Source of the DNA: an uncultured Bacilli bacterium
Lineage (GTDB): Bacteria; Bacillota_I; Bacilli_A; RF39; UBA660
DNA length: 64,000 nucleotides
Assembly: GCA_934085565.1 (NCBI GenBank)
Contig: CAKOHG010000002.1
Span: 124,001 to 188,000, forward strand
Direction of reading: 5' to 3'
Shown here: positions 37,461-44,533 of the stretch, one piece after another
How the letters are laid out: each line of letters opens with the position of its first letter
Position numbering within the stretch: position 1 is the first letter of the stretch
Made by a program: the position numbers and the translations under genes
The notes under the pieces: generated by a model
Seen by the model: the letters and a program-made list of their open reading frames with translations, nothing else
Database searches by the model: none
What the model was told of the DNA's origin: nothing

Positions 37461-38645
37461 ATGGCTAAAAAAATTGTGATTGACGCAGGTCATGGTGGAG
37501 ATGACCCTGGAACAAGTGCCAATGGTATTATAGAAAAAAATAAAACATTAGAGATAAGTAATTATTTACATAAAAGATTTGACGATCTTGGTATTGAAAA
37601 TAGTATGACAAGAACAGATGATAGTACTTTAGGTCCAAAAGATAGACCCATTAAAGCTCAAAGTTTTTATGGCAATGGTAATGATGTTTTACTTATATCA
37701 AACCACATTAATGCCGGTGGTGGTGATGGTGCGGAAATTATTTATGCTTTAAGAAATAGTGATAAACTTGCTAAGACTATTGCCGATGAATTTGTCCGTT
37801 CTGGGCAAAATGTTCGTAAGTATTATCAAAGAAGATTGCCAAGTGATCCCTCTAAAGATTATTACTATATTTTAAGAGATACTCCTAATAATGAATCTAT
37901 TATTGTTGAATATGGTTTTGCGGACAGTACGGGTGATGATGTTAATCTATTAAAAAATGATTGGCAAGAATTGGCAGAAGCTGTTGTAAGAGGAGTTGCT
38001 AATTACTTAGGGGTTACTTATACACCAAGTAGTGGTTCAGCTAATACTTATGTTGTCAAAAAAGGAGATACTTTATGGACGATTGCTAGAAAATATGGGG
38101 TAACAGTTTCAGAATTAAAAGAAAAAAATAATTTAACAAGTAACAGTTTATCTATTAATCAAGTTTTACTTATCCCAACTAAAAACGAAGATAATGAAAG
38201 TACATACGTCGTTCAAAAAGGCGATAATCTTTATAGTATTGCTAATCGTTTTAATCTAACGGTTAATGAATTAAAAGCATTAAATAACCTTACAAGTGAC
38301 TTTTTAAGCATAGGTCAAGTTCTAAAGGTTAAACAAAATAGTACGACTTCTTCAGGTGATACTTACGTTGTAAAACAAGGTGATAATTTATATCAGATAG
38401 CTTTAAAAAATAATATAAGTGTTGATGAACTTAAAGCATATAATAATTTAACGAATAATCTTTTAAGTGTAGGACAAGTTCTTAAAATTCCAACTAATAC
38501 CGAGACTACTATTTATACGGTTCAAAAGGGCGATAATCTTTATTCTATAGCAAGGACGTACAATACTACAGTTGAGGCAATAAAAGAACAAAATAATTTA
38601 ACAAGTAATTTATTAAGCATTGGCCAAAAACTCATAATACCATAA
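37461..38645 (+). CDS. N-acetylmuramoyl-L-alanine amidase with four LysM repeats
   Basis: A 394-residue zinc amidase. The Amidase_3 domain (residues 1-183) begins KKIVIDAGHGGDDPGT and has SNHIN and the catalytic-site VEYGF. Four LysM domains follow (about 195-237, 247-290, 300-345, 351-394), each opening like YVVKKGDTL and containing NNLTS. There is no signal peptide, which is unusual for a wall enzyme; this fits a phage-type lysin or a mother-cell lytic amidase such as CwlC. The ATG at 37461 follows AGGTGA; an in-frame GTG at 37452 lies within that site. Confidence 0.93.
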   Translation: MAKKIVIDAGHGGDDPGTSANGIIEKNKTLEISNYLHKRFDDLGIENSMTRTDDSTLGPKDRPIKAQSFYGNGNDVLLISNHINAGGGDGAEIIYALRNSDKLAKTIADEFVRSGQNVRKYYQRRLPSDPSKDYYYILRDTPNNESIIVEYGFADSTGDDVNLLKNDWQELAEAVVRGVANYLGVTYTPSSGSANTYVVKKGDTLWTIARKYGVTVSELKEKNNLTSNSLSINQVLLIPTKNEDNESTYVVQKGDNLYSIANRFNLTVNELKALNNLTSDFLSIGQVLKVKQNSTTSSGDTYVVKQGDNLYQIALKNNISVDELKAYNNLTNNLLSVGQVLKIPTNTETTIYTVQKGDNLYSIARTYNTTVEAIKEQNNLTSNLLSIGQKLIIP

Positions 38646-38673
38646 AAAAACAGTTCAGTTGAGCTGTTTTTTT
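38644..38673. terminator. Bidirectional terminator between amidase and SleB/CwlJ-like genes
   Basis: ACAGTT and its near-complement AGCTGT, with one G-U pair, form the stem between an A7 tract and a T7 tract. It serves both convergent genes. Confidence 0.82.
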
Positions 38674-38679
38674 CAATCA

Positions 38680-39105
38680 TTAATTATAAATTTCACTGCA
38701 TTGACCTTTTTGAGGATTATAAAAACAATGTCCTTTATAACTACCGGCAAGTGGTTGGGTATACCAAGTGGATTTACAACTTTCATTTTTAGATGGAGCA
38801 TAGAACCATAAAGCGTGTGTAGCAGGATAATAATATTCTCCTTTTAAAATTCTTTCAGCTAAATTTTTTTCTAAAGTCGTGGGGCTTGCTTGAAATAAAG
38901 AACTATTTGTGCCAACAAATTGATTAGGTTGATAAATGGCATCATATATCGTATTGATGTTTTTAAAAGTGTAGCAATTTGCCAAAGCTCTATTAACAAC
39001 GACATTTCCAACCATAAGCATACCAAGGTCACCTTCAGCTAATGCTTCAGCCCTCATAATTCTGGCTAGTAATTCTTTTTCTTTGGTTGTATATTCAATA
39101 ATCAT
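38680..39105 (-). CDS. SleB/CwlJ-like cell wall hydrolase
   Basis: A 141-residue Hydrolase_2 domain protein. The family's catalytic Glu lies in ARIMRAEALAEGDLG, and VGNVVVNRA, PNQFVG, ALWFYAP and GHCFYNP are the conserved later segments. SleB and CwlJ break down spore cortex during germination; this one has no signal peptide and no binding domain, so it is closer to CwlJ in layout. The start ATG at 39105 is preceded by AGGTGATT. It faces the LysM amidase across a shared terminator. Confidence 0.88.
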   Translation of the reverse strand: MIIEYTTKEKELLARIMRAEALAEGDLGMLMVGNVVVNRALANCYTFKNINTIYDAIYQPNQFVGTNSSLFQASPTTLEKNLAERILKGEYYYPATHALWFYAPSKNESCKSTWYTQPLAGSYKGHCFYNPQKGQCSEIYN

Positions 39106-39154
39106 AATAATCACCTAAAATAGTGTATGTAAAATTTTCTTAATTGTTTTTATA

Positions 39155-39163
39155 TGATATACT
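39155..39163 (+). promoter_or_regulatory. Extended -10 promoter of the MBL/orphan gene pair
   Basis: TGA precedes TATACT (39158-39163), 38 bases before the TTG start. Confidence 0.5.
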
Positions 39164-39200
39164 ACATGTATAAAATGATAATCGAAAAGAGGAGAAAAAT

Positions 39201-39911
39201 TTGAAAATACAAATAATTGGTTCAGGAAGCATGTGGACAAAATTTAATAGTGCTTGTTATCTTATTAACGATGAAATTATGGTTGATTTTCCTAATGGTA
39301 CCTGTAAGTATTTATATCGTTTAGGAATTAATCCTATAAATATTAATCATATTTTATTGACGCATTTTCATGGAGATCATTATTTTGACGTTCCTTTTTG
39401 GTTACTTCATAAAATAAAAAAATCTGATAACAATATAAATATTTATTGTTCTAAAGATGGAAAAAAGAAGATACACCAAATAAGTAAGCTTTCTTTTCCA
39501 CAGTCTTTTAAAAATACATTAAATAAAATTAATTATTGTTTTAAGAAAAATTTTTCAATTAATGATTTACAAATATCTAAAGTTTTAGTGGATCACGGTA
39601 GAATGAAACCAGCTTTTGGTTATATTATTAATTGTAAAAATGTCTTTGTTGGTTTTACGGGTGATACTGCTTTTTGTGATTCTGTTTTACAAATGGCTCA
39701 TAAATGTAAATATCTATTTTGTGATTGTATGTTAGATATAGGAAGTAAGTCTCATCAAGGAATTGATAATTTGGAGTACCTATCTTCTGAATATCCAAAT
39801 TGTACTTTTGTAGTAAGCCACTTAGAAGATACCACGAGAGAAAAACTTATGAAGTTAAATTATCCTAATATCATAGTCCCTTCTGATGGTGAAATAATTA
39901 ATATAGAATAA
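39201..39911 (+). CDS. MBL-fold metallohydrolase (RNase Z-like group)
   Basis: A 236-residue metallo-beta-lactamase-fold enzyme. The metal motif THFHGDH lies near residues 54-60; further ligands are in VDHGRMKPAFGY, FTGDTAFCD and VVSHLED. The layout resembles the RNase Z/phosphodiesterase-type branch but is shorter than RNase Z (about 300), and the substrate is unknown. The start codon is TTG, supported by AAGAGGAG 6 bases upstream. A gene of unknown function follows after 12 bases. Confidence 0.85.
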   Translation: MKIQIIGSGSMWTKFNSACYLINDEIMVDFPNGTCKYLYRLGINPININHILLTHFHGDHYFDVPFWLLHKIKKSDNNINIYCSKDGKKKIHQISKLSFPQSFKNTLNKINYCFKKNFSINDLQISKVLVDHGRMKPAFGYIINCKNVFVGFTGDTAFCDSVLQMAHKCKYLFCDCMLDIGSKSHQGIDNLEYLSSEYPNCTFVVSHLEDTTREKLMKLNYPNIIVPSDGEIINIE

Positions 39912-39923
39912 AGGAGTAAGCAT

Positions 39924-40982
39924 ATGAGTATTGAAAATATTGTTTTGGTAAGAGCAACCAATATTATCCCGTTTGATGGAGTTGTGAAACCTTTAAGTAA
40001 CGTTTGTTATCTGACTAAAAATATTGGGCTTCCTTTTTCAGGAATGCTAAGCGACTTTTTACTTGAAACTGGTATAATCCCTAAGTTAGATTATAGTAAA
40101 ATGTTTGACGAAAATTATTATGATAGTTATGTTGCCTCTTCCTCAGAAATTTTAAAAGATTATTTACCGTATGTTTCTGATTATAATTCCATGGTTTTAT
40201 TTTCCTTAAATGGTTTATGTCCTGATGATAACGAACATGGTTTTGGAAACAATACCTTTTCAAACAAAAAATGTGCTATTATTGAACCACTTAAATATCA
40301 TATTAATGAAGCTGTTTCGTTAGTTCCAACCGATACAGCTATTAAAGGGGATATTTTTTTATCTGAAGAAGCCATCTTATTAATAGAAAAAGAATACTAT
40401 GAAACTTTAGGTGAAGAAGAAATAAAAAAACTTAATCAGTTAGATATGACGTTAAATTTATTTACAGGTTCTTTAAAAGAAGCTATTAAATTAACTTTAA
40501 CAAATACAGATAAATATAATTTTGAAACATTAAGTTTATCAGAAAGTACAGGCGGCGTTATGTCTTCAAAGACAAGTGAGGAGTTTAAAAGAACGATAAA
40601 AGACACTATTCAAACTTATCAATTGTCTTATAAAAAATATTATAACTTAATAACTTCTGTGGATAAGACGATTATCAATTATGATAAGGTTTGTGATGAA
40701 TATAAAAATATGCTTACTGTTCAAAATTATTTTATGACACTTTTTTTACAAGAATTGCTAGTTAAAATGGGTGCTTCGCAACCAATGATAGATGAAGTAC
40801 CAAACAATTTATATAATAAAATTTATCTTTCAAAAGTAGTAGAGAGTATAAAAGAATATGGTATTGATAATTATAAAAACTTTGTGGATAACTATAATTT
40901 AGTTTTGAAAGAAAAACAGGAGAAGAAAGAATTAATGACTCCTCAAGAAATTATTGCTACGAATTCTTATCGTTTGAAATAA
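39924..40982 (+). CDS. Unknown protein downstream of MBL-fold gene
   Basis: A 352-residue, probably cytoplasmic protein that I do not recognise. It begins MSIENIVLVRATNIIPFDG. A mixed region of about 180 residues contains SLNGLCPDDNEHG and CAIIEPLKYHI, and the C-terminal half is helical and Lys/Tyr-rich (about 190-352). No signal peptide or metal motif is seen. A strong AAAGGAG ribosome-binding site and the 12-base gap tie it to the MBL-fold gene. Confidence 0.65.
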   Translation: MSIENIVLVRATNIIPFDGVVKPLSNVCYLTKNIGLPFSGMLSDFLLETGIIPKLDYSKMFDENYYDSYVASSSEILKDYLPYVSDYNSMVLFSLNGLCPDDNEHGFGNNTFSNKKCAIIEPLKYHINEAVSLVPTDTAIKGDIFLSEEAILLIEKEYYETLGEEEIKKLNQLDMTLNLFTGSLKEAIKLTLTNTDKYNFETLSLSESTGGVMSSKTSEEFKRTIKDTIQTYQLSYKKYYNLITSVDKTIINYDKVCDEYKNMLTVQNYFMTLFLQELLVKMGASQPMIDEVPNNLYNKIYLSKVVESIKEYGIDNYKNFVDNYNLVLKEKQEKKELMTPQEIIATNSYRLK

Positions 40983-41032
40983 ATGAGGCAAGTGGAAACT
41001 CTAAAAAAATACTAGAAATATCCTAGTAGGTA

Positions 41033-41041
41033 TGTTATAAT
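41033..41041 (+). promoter_or_regulatory. Extended -10 promoter of tRNA-Trp
   Basis: TGT precedes TATAAT (41036-41041), 20 bases before the tRNA. An ACTAG/CTAGT inverted repeat (41011-41015, 41023-41027) lies in the -35 region. Confidence 0.6.
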
Positions 41042-41060
41042 GAACTTGCTTTTGAATTTT

Positions 41061-41134
41061 AGAGGCGTGGTATAATGGTAGCATAGGAGTCTCCAAAACT
41101 TTTGATGGGAGTTCGATTCTCTCCGCCTCTGCCA
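41061..41134 (+). tRNA. tRNA-Trp (anticodon CCA)
   Basis: A 74-nt tRNA. The acceptor AGAGGCG (41061-41067) pairs with CGCCTCT (41124-41130), followed by discriminator G and an encoded CCA. The anticodon stem GGAGT/ACTTT holds CCA at 41093-41095, and the T-loop is TTCGATT in a 5-bp stem. The D stem is poor (G-U, U-A, A x C, U-G). It reads UGG only, consistent with TGA being a stop codon here. Confidence 0.95.
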
Positions 41135-41143
41135 GATGTAATA

Positions 41144-41160
41144 AACTCCGATGTGGAGTT
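41144..41160 (+). terminator. Hairpin 3' of tRNA-Trp
   Basis: AACTCC (41144-41149) pairs with GGAGTT (41155-41160) around GATGT. No T-run follows directly, so it may aid processing rather than termination. Confidence 0.4.
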
Positions 41161-41168
41161 AATAAATT

Positions 41169-41204
41169 AAAATACGGATGAAAGAAATTTTTCCGTATTT
41201 TTTT
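41169..41204 (+). terminator. Intrinsic terminator after tRNA-Trp
   Basis: AAAATACGGA (41169-41178) pairs perfectly with TCCGTATTTT (41192-41201), and the T-run extends to 41204. Confidence 0.88.
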
Positions 41205-41231
41205 ATAAAAAAGAATTAAGGAGAATTATAA

Positions 41232-41780
41232 ATGGGAAAAAATGTATTAATGATATCATCATCTATGAGTGTTACAAAAAGCACAAAGAAGTTATGTGAA
41301 CAATTTAAAAAGGGAGCTGAAGAATCTTTAAATCATGTAGAACTTATAGAGTTAAAAGGCAAAAAAATAAATTTTTGCTTTGGATGTAATGCATGTCAGA
41401 AAAATGGTGGAACATGTATTCAAAAAGATGATGTTTCTGAAATATTAGAAAAAATGATTCAAGCTGATGTCATTGTTTTAGCAAGTCCTGTATATTTTTA
41501 TTCAATAGCTGGTCAAATGAAGACACTTATCGATAGGACTTACGCCAAATACAATTTATTAAATAATAAAGAATTCTATTTTATTTTGACTTGTGCGGCG
41601 CCTTATGAAGAACCTTATAAAAATGATTTAGATGTAGCGATTGCTTCTTTGAGAGGTTTTATAAAATGTTTACCAAATGCTGTAGAAAAAGGTGTTATTG
41701 TCGGTGGTAATATGGCTTCTCAAAAAATAGAAGAAACCAGTGCTTATCAAGAGGCATACCATTTAGGTAAAAAAATATAA
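41232..41780 (+). CDS. Flavodoxin-like NAD(P)H-dependent oxidoreductase
   Basis: A 182-residue FMN-binding fold of the NADPH-dependent FMN reductase group. It has the phosphate-binding start MISSSMSVTKST, a Cys-rich FCFGCNACQKNGGTC segment (residues about 50-64) typical of iron-sulfur flavoprotein-like members, and the flavin-site ASPVYFYSIAGQMKTLIDR. It probably reduces quinones, nitro compounds or a partner protein. It is a single gene between tRNA-Trp and lysS; the ribosome-binding site is AAGGAGAA. Confidence 0.9.
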   Translation: MGKNVLMISSSMSVTKSTKKLCEQFKKGAEESLNHVELIELKGKKINFCFGCNACQKNGGTCIQKDDVSEILEKMIQADVIVLASPVYFYSIAGQMKTLIDRTYAKYNLLNNKEFYFILTCAAPYEEPYKNDLDVAIASLRGFIKCLPNAVEKGVIVGGNMASQKIEETSAYQEAYHLGKKI

Positions 41781-41818
41781 AATAACTATTTAGATACCAT
41801 TATCATAATTAAAATAGA

Positions 41819-41847
41819 TTGACAAACCATTTCTTTTATGCGAGAAT
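41819..41847 (+). promoter_or_regulatory. Promoter of the lysS T-box leader
   Basis: A consensus TTGACA (41819-41824) is followed after 17 bases by GAGAAT (41842-41847), which is itself preceded by TGC. A GGAGTTA/TAACTCC hairpin (41861-41876) lies just downstream, before T-box stem I. Confidence 0.65.
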
Positions 41848-41894
41848 TGAGGTGCATTTGGGAGTTATGTAACTCCGTTATAAAAAAGTGTTGA

Positions 41895-42098
41895 ATGTAG
41901 GAGTAGTTATTTATCCTGTTTTAAAGAGAGATGAGAGATGGTGGAACTCATTAGCAGAAAATAATGAAAAAAGCTACAGGAGCTTAATCGGGTAGTTTCG
42001 ATAAAAACTTTAAAGAGCATATTAAAACAATATGAACTAAGGTGGTACCGCGGATTTAACAGTTAATTCGTCCTTAAAGGATGAGTAACTGTTTTTTT
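41895..42098 (+). promoter_or_regulatory. T-box riboswitch, lysine-specific, controlling lysS
   Basis: The canonical T-box AAGGTGGTACCGCGG lies at 42039-42053. Stem I can be drawn from GTAG/CTAC (41903-41906 and 41974-41977) and TTATTT/AAATAA (41907-41912, 41959-41964), leaving a specifier bulge GAAAAAAG (41966-41973) that offers AAA (Lys). A stem III-like CATATT/AATATG hairpin follows (42018-42034). The terminator is AACAGTTA/TAACTGTT with an inner CGTCCTT/AAGGATG stem, then a T-run (42058-42098). Uncharged tRNA-Lys should favour the antiterminator. The gap between the flavoprotein gene and lysS (about 335 bases) is filled by this leader and its promoter. Confidence 0.92.
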
Positions 42099-42116
42099 AT
42101 GGAAAGAGGGAAAAGT

Positions 42117-44012
42117 ATGAGAGAATTAACAGAACAAGAAAAAGTAAGAAGAGAAAAGTTAAGTGAAATAGCTAAAGTATGTAATCCTTATCCAGATAGT
42201 TTTAAAAGAACACATACTTTAAAAGAAGCTAAAATGCTAGATGATGGTACAACAGATGTTAGTGTTTGTGGTCGTATTATCTTTATGCGTAAAATGGGAA
42301 AATTATCATTTGTGCGTATTAGAGAATTAGAAGGTGACTTACAATTAGAACTAAAAGTTGATGAACTTGGTGAAGAAAAGTATGATTTCTTTAAAAAATT
42401 AATTGACTCTGGTGATTTTATTGGTGCAACTGGAGAAATCTTTACTACTCAAACAGGTGAAAAAACTTTACGTGTTAAAGACTATCAATTTTTAGGTAAA
42501 GCCTTAAGACCATTACCAGAAAAGTTTCATGGTCTACAAGACACTGAACTTAAATATCGTAACCGTTATGTCGATTTAATTATGAATCAAGAATCACGTA
42601 ATGTTTTCTTAGGACGTAGTAAATTTTATGCTTTTTTACATCGTTATTTAGGAGAAAATGGCTTCTTAGAAGTAGAAACTCCGATTATGCAAACTGCGGT
42701 AAGTGGTGCGGCTGCGAAACCATTTTTTACACATCACAATGCATTAAATTTAGATATGAATTTAAGAATTGCTCCAGAAACTTATTTGAAACAATGTATT
42801 GCTGCTGGCTTTGACCGTGTTTATGAAGTAGCAAAATGTTTCCGTAATGAAGGAATGGATACTGAGCATCTTCAAGAATTTACTCAGGTAGAATGGTATG
42901 TTGCATACTGGAATTTTGAAGATACTATTGTTTTCTTCCAAGACTTTATAAAAAATGCTTTATTAGAACTTGTTGGTACTACCACAATTAATTATCGTGG
43001 TAACGAATTATCTTTTGATGGTAACTGGGAAAGAATAAACTATATTGAAGCCATGAAAGAATTATTAGGTAATGATTTCTTAGACATTGAAGAACCTGAA
43101 AAATTAAAAGAACTTGTTGTAAATAAAGGCTTATTTACGATGGAGGATTTAAATGAATATAAATCTATTAGTCAAATTATTGACTTTGTTTATAAGAAGA
43201 AAATAAGAGCTAATATTGTTGGACCAACGATTCTTTATAATTATCCAGCTGTTTTAAAACCACTTGCTAGAAGAAATGATGAAGACAAAAATGCAGTTGA
43301 TGTTTTCCAAGTTGTTGTTTGCGGTACAGAAATTTGTAATGCTTATTCTGAATTAGTTGACCCAGAAATACAAAGAGCTAATTTTGAAGAACAAGCTAAA
43401 GCTAAGAGCCAAGGTGATGATGAAACCATGGAACTTGATGAAGACTTTATGGGGGCTATGGAACAAGGAATGCCACCTATCTCTGGTTTAGGCTTTGGTA
43501 TTGACCGTTTAATGATGCTTATTTATAATCAAGAATCTATTCGTGATGTGGTTTTATTCCCAACTATGAAAAAAGGAAATACAAATAATAAAGAATCTGT
43601 GATTAAAACTAATTCTATAAAAGAAGAATTAAAAACAGATTTCAGTCATGTTGTCATTGAACCATTATTTAAAGACTATGTTGATTTTGAAAACTTCAGT
43701 GCTTGTGATTTTAGAGCTGTTAAAGTTAAAGACTGTGTGGCTGTTCCTAAGAGTAAAAAATTATTACAATTTACACTTGATGATGGAACAGGCGTTGATA
43801 GAACTATTTTAAGTGGAATTCATGCTTATTATGAACCAGAAGAATTAATAGGTTCTACTTTAATTGCTATTTTAAATCTACCTCCAAGAGCGATGATGGG
43901 GATATCTTCTTGTGGAATGCTTCTTTCTTGTGTTCATGAAGAAAATGGCGAAGAAAAGTTAAACTTAATTCAAATTGATAATAATATTCCAGCAGGAGCT
44001 AAATTATATTAG
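42117..44012 (+). CDS. lysS: Lysyl-tRNA synthetase (class II) fused to a C-terminal tRNA-binding domain
   Basis: A 631-residue enzyme. The N-terminal OB fold (about 45-140) and the class II core (about 160-490) match bacterial LysRS: motif 2 region FRNEGMDTEHLQEFTQVEWY and motif 3 GLGFGIDRLMMLI. Normal LysRS ends there at about 500 residues. Here a further 100 residues (about 525-631; FRAVKVKDCVAVPKSKKLL, then PRAMMGISSCGMLLS) form a Trbp111/EMAPII-like OB fold, as found at the C-terminus of bacterial MetRS. The extra domain probably raises tRNA affinity. ATG 42117 follows AGAGGGA; an in-frame start upstream lies within the T-box terminator. Confidence 0.95.
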   Translation: MRELTEQEKVRREKLSEIAKVCNPYPDSFKRTHTLKEAKMLDDGTTDVSVCGRIIFMRKMGKLSFVRIRELEGDLQLELKVDELGEEKYDFFKKLIDSGDFIGATGEIFTTQTGEKTLRVKDYQFLGKALRPLPEKFHGLQDTELKYRNRYVDLIMNQESRNVFLGRSKFYAFLHRYLGENGFLEVETPIMQTAVSGAAAKPFFTHHNALNLDMNLRIAPETYLKQCIAAGFDRVYEVAKCFRNEGMDTEHLQEFTQVEWYVAYWNFEDTIVFFQDFIKNALLELVGTTTINYRGNELSFDGNWERINYIEAMKELLGNDFLDIEEPEKLKELVVNKGLFTMEDLNEYKSISQIIDFVYKKKIRANIVGPTILYNYPAVLKPLARRNDEDKNAVDVFQVVVCGTEICNAYSELVDPEIQRANFEEQAKAKSQGDDETMELDEDFMGAMEQGMPPISGLGFGIDRLMMLIYNQESIRDVVLFPTMKKGNTNNKESVIKTNSIKEELKTDFSHVVIEPLFKDYVDFENFSACDFRAVKVKDCVAVPKSKKLLQFTLDDGTGVDRTILSGIHAYYEPEELIGSTLIAILNLPPRAMMGISSCGMLLSCVHEENGEEKLNLIQIDNNIPAGAKLY

Positions 44013-44018
44013 TTTTAG

Positions 44019-44045
44019 AAGAGCTATTTTTGGTAGCTCTTTTTT
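44019..44045 (+). terminator. Intrinsic terminator after lysS
   Basis: AAGAGCTA (44019-44026) pairs perfectly with TAGCTCTT (44034-44041), and T's follow. Confidence 0.88.
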
Positions 44046-44082
44046 CGTATGGTTCATTTTTTAATAAAATATATTAAAGACA

Positions 44083-44156
44083 CCTTAAAATCGTTCTTTT
44101 TAAGGCTAAACTATAACCTGCAGTCAATGTTATCGTTCTTTTATCTTCGATACAAT
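44083..44156 (+). promoter_or_regulatory. Upstream region of XRE gene with inverted and direct repeats
   Basis: CCTTAAAA (44083-44090) pairs with TTTTAAGG (44098-44105). ATCGTTCTTTT occurs twice, at 44090-44100 and 44132-44142, 42 bases apart. A -10-like TACAAT lies at 44151-44156. The repeats are candidate operator sites for the XRE regulator that follows. Confidence 0.4.
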
Positions 44157-44173
44157 TAAACTGGGTGTTGTGA

Positions 44174-44437
44174 ATGAATCATTATGATAAAATGCTTAAT
44201 TTAGCAAATAATATTAAAAGATATCGTTTAGAAAAAGGACTTACACAAGAAGCCTTTGCAGAAATGATAAATAAAACGGCTAATTATGTTAGCCAATTAG
44301 AGAATGCACATAAAGGAATTCAACTTAGAACCGTATTTGATATCGCGGATGCTTTAGAAGTTCCTGTTAAAGAATTATTTAACGAATGTGACCCAGTTGA
44401 GGGTAAAATTACAAAATACAAGAAGGTTCATCATTAA
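44174..44437 (+). CDS. XRE family helix-turn-helix regulator
   Basis: An 87-residue Cro/CI-type DNA-binding protein. The HTH spans about residues 12-66 (IKRYRLEKGLTQEAFAEMI, then NYVSQLENAHKGIQL). There is no extra sensor domain beyond a short basic tail. It is likely to repress its own promoter; the repeats upstream support this but do not prove it. A terminator overlaps its 3' end. Confidence 0.9.
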   Translation: MNHYDKMLNLANNIKRYRLEKGLTQEAFAEMINKTANYVSQLENAHKGIQLRTVFDIADALEVPVKELFNECDPVEGKITKYKKVHH

Positions 44438-44450
44438 TCTTCTTTTTTTT
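44420..44450 (+). terminator. Intrinsic terminator after XRE gene
   Basis: AAGAAG (44420-44425) pairs with CTTCTT (44439-44444) across the stop codon, and eight T's end it. Confidence 0.75.
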
Positions 44451-44504
44451 CACAGAAATTTCACCAAACGACTTCTTAAAAGGACTTTAAAATGCTAACT
44501 TTTG

Positions 44505-44513
44505 TGCTATAAT
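44505..44513 (+). promoter_or_regulatory. Extended -10 promoter of the YfcC-like carrier gene
   Basis: TGC precedes TATAAT (44508-44513), 20 bases before the ATG. TTTAAA (44486-44491) is a possible -35. Confidence 0.6.
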
Positions 44514-44533
44514 TTAAATGGAGGAGGATTAGG

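Noticed and set aside
38044..38640. Tandem DNA repeat array
   Set aside because: The repetition is explained by four LysM domains in the amidase; the DNA copies are diverged.
37461..39105. Prophage lysis cassette
   Set aside because: No holin, tail, capsid or integrase gene is nearby, and the hydrolases are convergent rather than in one cassette.
41011..41027. ACTAG/CTAGT inverted repeat as terminator for the upstream unknown gene
   Set aside because: The stem is only 5 bp and no T-run follows; it overlaps the tRNA promoter region instead.
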